64,000 nt of DNA from Boesenbergia rotunda (lineage: Eukaryota > Streptophyta > Magnoliopsida > Zingiberales > Zingiberaceae), in assembly GCA_024364735.1 (NCBI GenBank), contig JAGFNQ010000282.1, positions 88,722 through 152,721 on the forward strand, given 5' to 3'. The position numbers and the translations under genes are program-made. A model generated the notes under the pieces. The model saw nothing but the letters and a program-made list of their open reading frames with translations. It did no database searches and was not told where the DNA came from. The stretch's first letter is position 1, and the number at the start of each line of letters is the position of its first letter. Of the stretch, positions 58,211 to 64,000 are shown piece by piece.

Positions 58211-58324
58211 CCAATCACTCCGTGCCTAATCCCCGATTAGGACTTAATCATAATCATAATCATCAACCTAAACTAAAATCGATGTCAATACCAAAACAAC
58301 AATCAGGGTCAGACTGCATCAACA

Positions 58325-59922
58325 TGATTAGCCAAACCTCGTTTTAACACTTGATGTTTCAGAAACATTTCTGAGAATCAAGGGTCTCGGAAATTCCTCC
58401 CCATATTTTACCATTTGAACAAATTTGTGCTCCCTTAGTACCAAGTTTGTACCAATGGGTGATCAAATATGTTTCAATTGTAATCAGTTTGTATCAGATT
58501 TGTTTGTATCAGTATGATCATTAAGCTGATACAATTTGATGAAAGGTGATTGGACTAAGGGGTAATCATACACCATTGGGAACGATTTGGGAGTTCCCTG
58601 ATCAGCATTGACATGATCGGTCACCAGTCCGATCAGAACGATGTCTGATCGGTCACCAGACCGATCAGGGTGAGTCATGATCGGTCGGTGGACCGATCAG
58701 GTCTGATACAGAAGGTTTTCTGAAACTGATCAGTTTCAGACACAGATTTGTTTCAATTCTAAACCCTAATCCAATCAGATTTAACTCCTAACCGAGTTCT
58801 ATTGGATAACATTCATTTTCCTTAACAAAAATAAGAAACATGATTTGTGTCAAACACATTCATTTCCCTTAACTAAGCATGAACTTAGTCCCAAAAACAA
58901 GTTTATATCAAAGCATGATCAGTGGGCTCTTAGCATGATCAGTTTATTCTAAACAAGTTTGATAATCCAGTCTACATTCTAGTGATCCAATTAATATTGG
59001 GCATATGGATGACATTAGGTTTGATATTAGTCAAGTGGAAAAACAAGCAAGTCATGGAACTTAAAACATCATAAACTATGTGATCATGTTGTTCTTAACC
59101 AAAATTAGGTTTGTGTCAATCTCAATGGATAATTAAAATTCCAAAACATGCTTATTTCACATTATGATTAAAGTATGATCAAATTCCCAAAACATGCTTG
59201 TATCACATTACCATCAAGTTTCCAAAACATGCTTGTATCAACTTATGATCAATTCAAGCTATGTGTTCATCTTGTTCTTAACCAACATTGGCATGTCATA
59301 GATTAATGTTAATAACTCAAACAATAAGATCATGACATACAAGAAAATTTTGGCTTGCTTGAATCAAATTAGCATCAATATATGAGTAAATTTCAAAACA
59401 TGCTTGTATCAAGTGAGTGTCAACATATGATCAAATTTCTAAATCTTGATCAGTTTAATGTATGTTTATAACATGTTTGCATCAACTACTCAACTCCATA
59501 CTTGTTCTTTAGCATGCATCCATGACAAGGGCAAGTTATGTGCTTCTCTAAACCATCCATGTAATATCATTTTCCATGCTTATTTTGAAACTAGTTTAAT
59601 CTTGTACATGGATATATCATCAAATGTCGCATGAAAACTTTTCTTACTGCTCACAAATAGAAACAAACGTATCTACATTGCGTAGGAAATTCAAGTTTTC
59701 CATTGATATAAATTAATCATCTAAATTGTCAAAGAAAAACCTTTCTCATGAGTAGTACATGGTCATTCATTAATTTGAGAAAATGGTGAGCACATTCCTA
59801 ACTAGGAATGACTATATGTTTGGAGCACCAAATATTAACTACCCATGTTGATAGATGCTCCCCCTCAATCAATGCCTATACAATTCTAAAGATGGAGGTT
59901 TTATGTACCCAAATTTTGGGAC
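58325..59922 (-). other. Element C 3' internal region
   Basis: Non-coding. Contains GATCGGTC palindromes at about 58610-58700 that match B 8725-8830, and repeated CAAAACATGCTTGTATCA words (about 59140-59420). Confidence 0.65.
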
Positions 59923-61103
59923 CTAATGAACCTTCTTTCTAGCTTTTTGAACCCTAGAATCATTTCGTGATCTACAATGGGTTCTAGTCATTAATGATAC
60001 AAAGGTTGGTTCTTTAGGTCGGTAACCTATACCGGCCATGTTGTAAACCGCCCTTTGGGAATTTAGTACCATGTCTAAGGTTTTTGAGCCAATTGAAAAC
60101 TTCTCAAGAATATTCTTAAGGTTTTTAACTTTGCTCTTCAAATCCTTATTTTCATCCTCAAGAGACTTATCATGCATAACATCAATTACCTCATCCTTAG
60201 AGGTTTTCAATTTTTCTACTTCAAATTTCAATGACTTAATCTTATTCTTTGATTTCTTTAACAACTTAGTTAAGCATGCTATCGTCCTATAGCATTTATC
60301 TAATTCCGGAGAGATTACCTCTTCATCATCCGAAGATGATGAAGGCGCGGTTGAGGAGCTCCTTGATTCGTTATCACTTTCTTCTCTCGAGTCCTCTAGT
60401 GCCATGAATGCCATGTGACAGTGAGTGTTCTCATCCTTCTTTTCCTTTGTTTTGTTACCTGCCACAAAAGCAAACCCTTTCTCCTTTGAGCTTTGGTTAG
60501 AGATCTCATGTAGTTCCATTTCACAAAATAGATCTTCTAACTTAATAATTGAAAGATCCTTAGATACTTTGTAGGCATCTACCATGGATGACCACAAAGT
60601 ATTCCTAGGAAAGGCTTTGAGAAAGTACCTTACGAGGTCTCGGTCCTCTACCTTCTCACTGATGGAATGAAGACCATTGTAGATCTCCTTGAACCGACAA
60701 TGAAGCATACTTACAGTTTCATTTTCTCCCATTGTCAAGTTCTGGAGTTGGCTGAGAAGGAGATCCTTCTTGGCTGCCCGGGTGTCTTGAGTTCCTTCAT
60801 GGAGCTCAATGAGTTGTTCCACAGTCTTTGGCAGAGGTGAAGGGACAACCTTGATTAGCTGCTCTTTGTTCATCCCACATTTAAGGTGACACACTTTGGC
60901 ATTTGCTTCCCCCTTTGATTTGCTCAGTCGACCACTGGAAAACTCAGATCTTTCCTTCATTATCCTTTGGAGGGAAAACCCTCCTTTACAGCGAACCACA
61001 TGCTCATGTTTGTCTTCAAGTAAAACTCCATTCTCGACTTCCAATATGAAAAATCAGATCCGTAAGGAAGGAGGTCGGTGTGCTGAACCTTCACTCCAGC
61101 CAT
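59923..61103 (-). pseudogene. gag: Gag of element C (zinc knuckle missing)
   Basis: Frame 61044-59923 is open; the expected start ATG at 61103 is in another frame, with FSYWKSRMEFYLKTNMSMWF readable there, so there is an N-terminal frameshift. Then ELHEGTQDTRAAKKDLLLSQ, PRNTLWSSMVDAYKVSKDL, a Lys-rich stretch, TAPSSSSDDEEVISPELDKC and the coiled-coil-like tail. As in B, the zinc knuckle and its flanks (about 100 residues in D) are absent. The reading ends at the ARKKVH tail by frameshift. Neighbours: PBS and outer LTR upstream, non-coding region downstream. Confidence 0.82.
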
Positions 61104-61144
61104 CTTGTTAGCTCTCGGTTGTTAAGCCGTGAACAGAGCCCCAA

Positions 61145-61156
61145 GCTCTGATACCA
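61145..61156 (-). promoter_or_regulatory. PBS of element C (initiator tRNA-Met)
   Basis: TGGTATCAGAGC on the minus strand, two bases from the LTR. Confidence 0.9.
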
Positions 61157-62162
61157 CTTGTTGGACCTTGGATGGCTATAGAGGGGGGGGGTGAATGTAG
61201 CCAGACACAATCTTTTTGAACTTCTTGTATTTCTCTGCACTTAGGGTTAGACAGCGCACAGCGGAAGCAATAAAAACAGAGATGCAGAAACAAAAACAAA
61301 CCTAATACGCTAACAAGAGGATATACAAGGTTCGGGGATAACTTGCCCCTACTCCTTGGCGTGCCCGTAAGGTGGGCGATCCCTTGATCGTCGACAGATC
61401 AAGCCCCGGAAAATCCGGATAGATGAATCCTCCTTCTCGGTGGAGTAACCTCTCCACACAAATAGTCTCAAGAGTGTATGGAATGAAGAGCACAGAGACA
61501 ATACACACTTACAGAGCACTTAGGACAAAAAGAACACAAGCAAACTCCTCACCGAGCTCCACTCAGCACAGATCTCACGCAAGAACTCCCTCTTCGTGTC
61601 TTCTTGCTGATGGACTCGCCAAGCTCCTTGTTTCTTCTTCCAAGTGCTCACGATTCACAGTTGCTTGCTCAAAGAGATGATCAAAGTTGTCGCAAGAGCT
61701 TTTCTTTTGACTCAGAGTGATTGCTAAGGATGGATCAAGTGTTGCTGCTCCTAGAGAACTCCCTTCTCTTCATCGCCAGCCCACACTTAACCCAGCTGCC
61801 CAAACGCCAGGTCACAGACGCTCCACTCAGCTCCCAGCTGCCCACCTGCAACTGCCCAGCTATCTCTGACCTCCTCTGGACTCACTGAACTCTCCTCAGT
61901 CGAGCCCCAGCCCCAGGTCAGCTTCCAGCCGTTGCCAGCAGCGCCCGTTGCAACCTGCGATGGAAACCTGCCAAACCTGCTCAACGGAAAGCCTCCCATT
62001 GACCCTCCTTGAGTGTTTGAATCCATCCCTGTAAAGCCTGCACACTTCAACAGAAGCTTAGCAAATCATATCAAACATAATCAGCAATGTATCAGAGAAT
62101 CGGCAGAGAAAACAGTCGCGATCAGAGCTTCTGACAGCGTATTTGAATTAAAGTTCTGCTCC

Positions 62163-62605
62163 TGATCGGTCCCCAGACCGATCAGGGAGGACCCTGATCG
62201 GTCACCAGACCGATCCAGCAGTCTGCTGCACACTCCAGATCGGTCCCCAGACCTATCCAGCAGTCTGCTGCATACTCCAGATCGGTCCCCAGACCAATCA
62301 GGCTGTGCCCTGATCGGTCTGGTGACCGATCAGGCTGCTTCCTGACCGATCAGAAGTCATCCTGATCGGTCATAAGGAGAACCTCGCGATTTCTGAGATC
62401 CCGTGGATCGTTCACCAGTCCGATCTGAATAGTATCCCTGATCGGTCACCAGACCGATCAGGAGCCAAGCAGTAAGGTTCCCAAAACCCACTGTATGCTC
62501 CCTGATCGGTCACCAGACCGATCAGACATAGCTGGATCGGTCACCAGACCGATCCACGAGGGAACTCCGTGCCAAACTCCCTGATCGGTCACCAGACCGA
62601 TCCAG
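62163..62605 (-). repeat. GATCGGTC palindrome array, right LTR
   Basis: At least eight GATCGGTC(A/C)CCAGACCGATC units separated by unique spacers. Confidence 0.85.
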
Positions 62606-62715
62606 GCAAGGTCAAATCCACTCTAAGTCACGAGAACAAGCTTCCAGCCCTTCTCTGACTCGTTCTTAGTCCCCCGGACCAAGACTCCGTGCCCAGTTTC
62701 ACTCACCGGGACTTC

Positions 62716-63052
62716 AACCTAGCCCTCCAAGCTAGGACCTGACCCTCCAAGCCAGGGATTTCATCCAACCTAGCCCTCCAGCTAGGACCTGACCCTCCAA
62801 GCAGGATTTCATCACCTACCCTCCGAGTTAGGAATTTTCACACCTAGCCCTCCAACCTAACCCTCCAAGTTAGGAATTTTCACACCTAGCCCTCCAAGCT
62901 AGGACTTTTCACACCTAACCCTCCAAGTTAGGACTTTTCACACCTAGCCCTCCAGGATAGGACTTTTTCACACCTAGCCATCCAAGCTAGGACTTTTTCA
63001 CACCTAACCCTCCAAGTTAGGACTTTTCACACCTAGCCCTCCAAGCTAGGAC
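62716..63052 (-). repeat. CCCTCCAA stem-loop array, right LTR
   Basis: Alternating CCTAGC/GCTAGG and CCTAAC/GTTAGG stems around CCTCCAA, separated by TTTTCACA spacers. Confidence 0.85.
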
Positions 63053-63176
63053 TTTTTCCACGCTAGCGTGCGATCTCCCGATCCACCTGGACTTAATCCG
63101 AATTCAACCAAACTTGAATCAAACTTAAATCAGTGTCAAACACCAAAACAACAATCAGGGTCAGACTGCATCAACA

Positions 63177-63181
63177 GTACT
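63177..63181. repeat. Right TSD of the composite
   Basis: GTACT, the duplicate of 51956-51960. Confidence 0.9.
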
Positions 63182-64000
63182 GACTTGATAATTGGATTGG
63201 ATCTCAGATTTTATTATGGAGTATGATCCCTAAATCCCGATATTATAACGGGCACGCATGATTAATTATTATTTCTTTGAGTGACCAATGGTCAAGATCT
63301 ATTCTATTAGATCGATAAGCCCAGTAAGTTAAGAAATAATATTAATTATACGGTGTGCTGTTGATTATTGGCGGAATTCGTATCTTGGTTAGTCGGGATG
63401 ATGATGCCCCTTGATGAACTCAAAAGGTTCATCATGTTAAACCCTGTAGGTGGATTTGATCCAACATGATGATAAGGTTGAGTGATACTAATCAAGGATC
63501 CAGAAGTTAATTAATTTAATTTGTTAGTAATTTAAATTAATTGATGAGCATTCGATATCTTAAACATGGGGGGATGGACGATTCATAATATGTGGAGCCC
63601 ATATGAAAATATGGGGGTTGGATAGGAAGTTCAATTAAGATCCTTTAGTGGAATGAATCTTAATTAATGGATCGGGTTTGGATCCATTAGTGGGCCAAGA
63701 TCCAACTCCTTATCTTGGTCCCTACCTTAGCCCTATAAATACCCCATGGGATCATGAAACCAGGGATTAATCCAATTGATCATCCAACCCAAGTTTTCCT
63801 CTCCTCTCTTCCCTTTCTCTCTCCTAGGTCACGACAACAAGAGAGGTCTCAACCTCTCAGTTTTCTTCTTCCTCCATCAACTTCACCGTGAGCATTCATC
63901 CCTAGACAAAGAGAGGAGTGTCTCCTCTCTTTTGTGGCGTGCATCGGTGAGAGAGGAAGAGTCGGCGGCCGGAAGGAGGTGGCGCAAGGGGTTCGGCGGC
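63182..64000 (+). mobile_element. M: H-type LTR, right part (runs off window)
   Basis: Continues 51753-51955. From about 63350 it matches H at 21556-22531. TATA-like CTATAAAT at 63733, then a pyrimidine-rich leader. No coding region inside the window. Confidence 0.65.

Larger units (their letters stand above)
56330..58324 (-). repeat. Middle LTR of the composite
   Basis: 1995 bases; in the sense direction TGTTGATGCAG...GAGTTCCAACA. It serves as the 3' LTR of C and the 5' LTR of D. It differs from the outer LTRs in its sense-end ~100 bases and in its repeat arrays. Confidence 0.88.
51961..63176 (-). mobile_element. Three-LTR composite of gag-only Copia elements (C and D)
   Basis: Minus-strand order: LTR (63176-61159), PBS, gag C, 3' region, LTR (58324-56330), PBS, gag D, 3' region, truncated LTR (about 53783-51961). 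A single TSD GTACT flanks the whole unit. The two outer LTRs resemble each other (TTGGACCTTGGATG...CTATAG) far more than the middle one (TTGGAACTCGGATGGCTAGA), so the middle LTR is from another subfamily. Neither internal region has pol. Confidence 0.85.
61159..63176 (-). repeat. Right outer LTR (5' LTR) of the composite
   Basis: 2018 bases; in the sense direction TGTTGATGCAG...AAGGTCCAACA, complete. Very similar to 51961-53786. Confidence 0.9.

Overview
This window is transposable-element DNA from a plant nuclear genome, almost certainly a flowering plant. The evidence is dense nested LTR retrotransposons of both superfamilies, primer-binding sites matching plant tRNA-Asp and initiator tRNA-Met, TG...CA LTR ends with 5-bp target-site duplications (TSDs), and Copia gag-protease-integrase-RT-RNase H coding remains. 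I found no host gene, no bacterial-type operon, no rRNA and no CRISPR array. I cannot name the species.

Layout, left to right. (1) 73-7212: element A, a Gypsy-like element with a tRNA-Asp PBS and no pol, inserted in the gag remnant of a plus-strand gag-only Copia element B (7213-11238). B breaks off at a single N (11239). (2) 11240-21555: element E, a relative of A with a truncated 5' LTR, carrying a solo Copia LTR S1 (17482-19737, TSD TTGAC). (3) 21556-22531 and 38213 to about 38830: an LTR-like sequence H, split by element F (22532-38207, TSD ATCAC), the best-preserved member of the A/E/F family. F itself contains a 3.7-kb solo-LTR-like element G1 (26948-34310, TSD TTGAT), and G1 contains an inverted relative G2 (27778-31448). 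(4) About 39200-43446: remnants of a plus-strand SIRE-like Copia (K), a gag-only-family LTR piece (L), and the 3' end of a third Copia (P, minus), then a 797-N gap. (5) 44244-51752: J, a decayed full Copia element (minus strand) with gag, PR, IN, RT and RH. (6) 51753-64000: a second H-type LTR (M) into which a three-LTR composite of the gag-only Copia family (51961-63176, TSD GTACT) has inserted.

The two most unusual themes follow. First, a Gypsy-like, apparently non-autonomous family (A, E, F) shares a single long reading frame. It has a short conserved N-terminus, a Gln/Phe-rich tract, an acidic region, a 27-residue Cys-containing tandem repeat and a conserved C-terminus ending in WMLRALYPI. 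No protease, RT or integrase is visible. Second, the LTRs of the Copia elements are built from arrays of short stem-loop modules whose loops stay constant while their stems change in a compensatory way. One of these palindromes (GATCGGTC/GACCGATC) also occurs in the unrelated Gypsy element E.

The likely relationship between elements is parasitic. The gag-only B/C/D family shares gag ancestry and PBS with the J/K lineage, which carries pol, so it may have used that lineage's enzymes. A/E/F would need an Athila/Tat-type partner that is not in this window. Everything here looks inactivated by nonsense codons, frameshifts and nesting.
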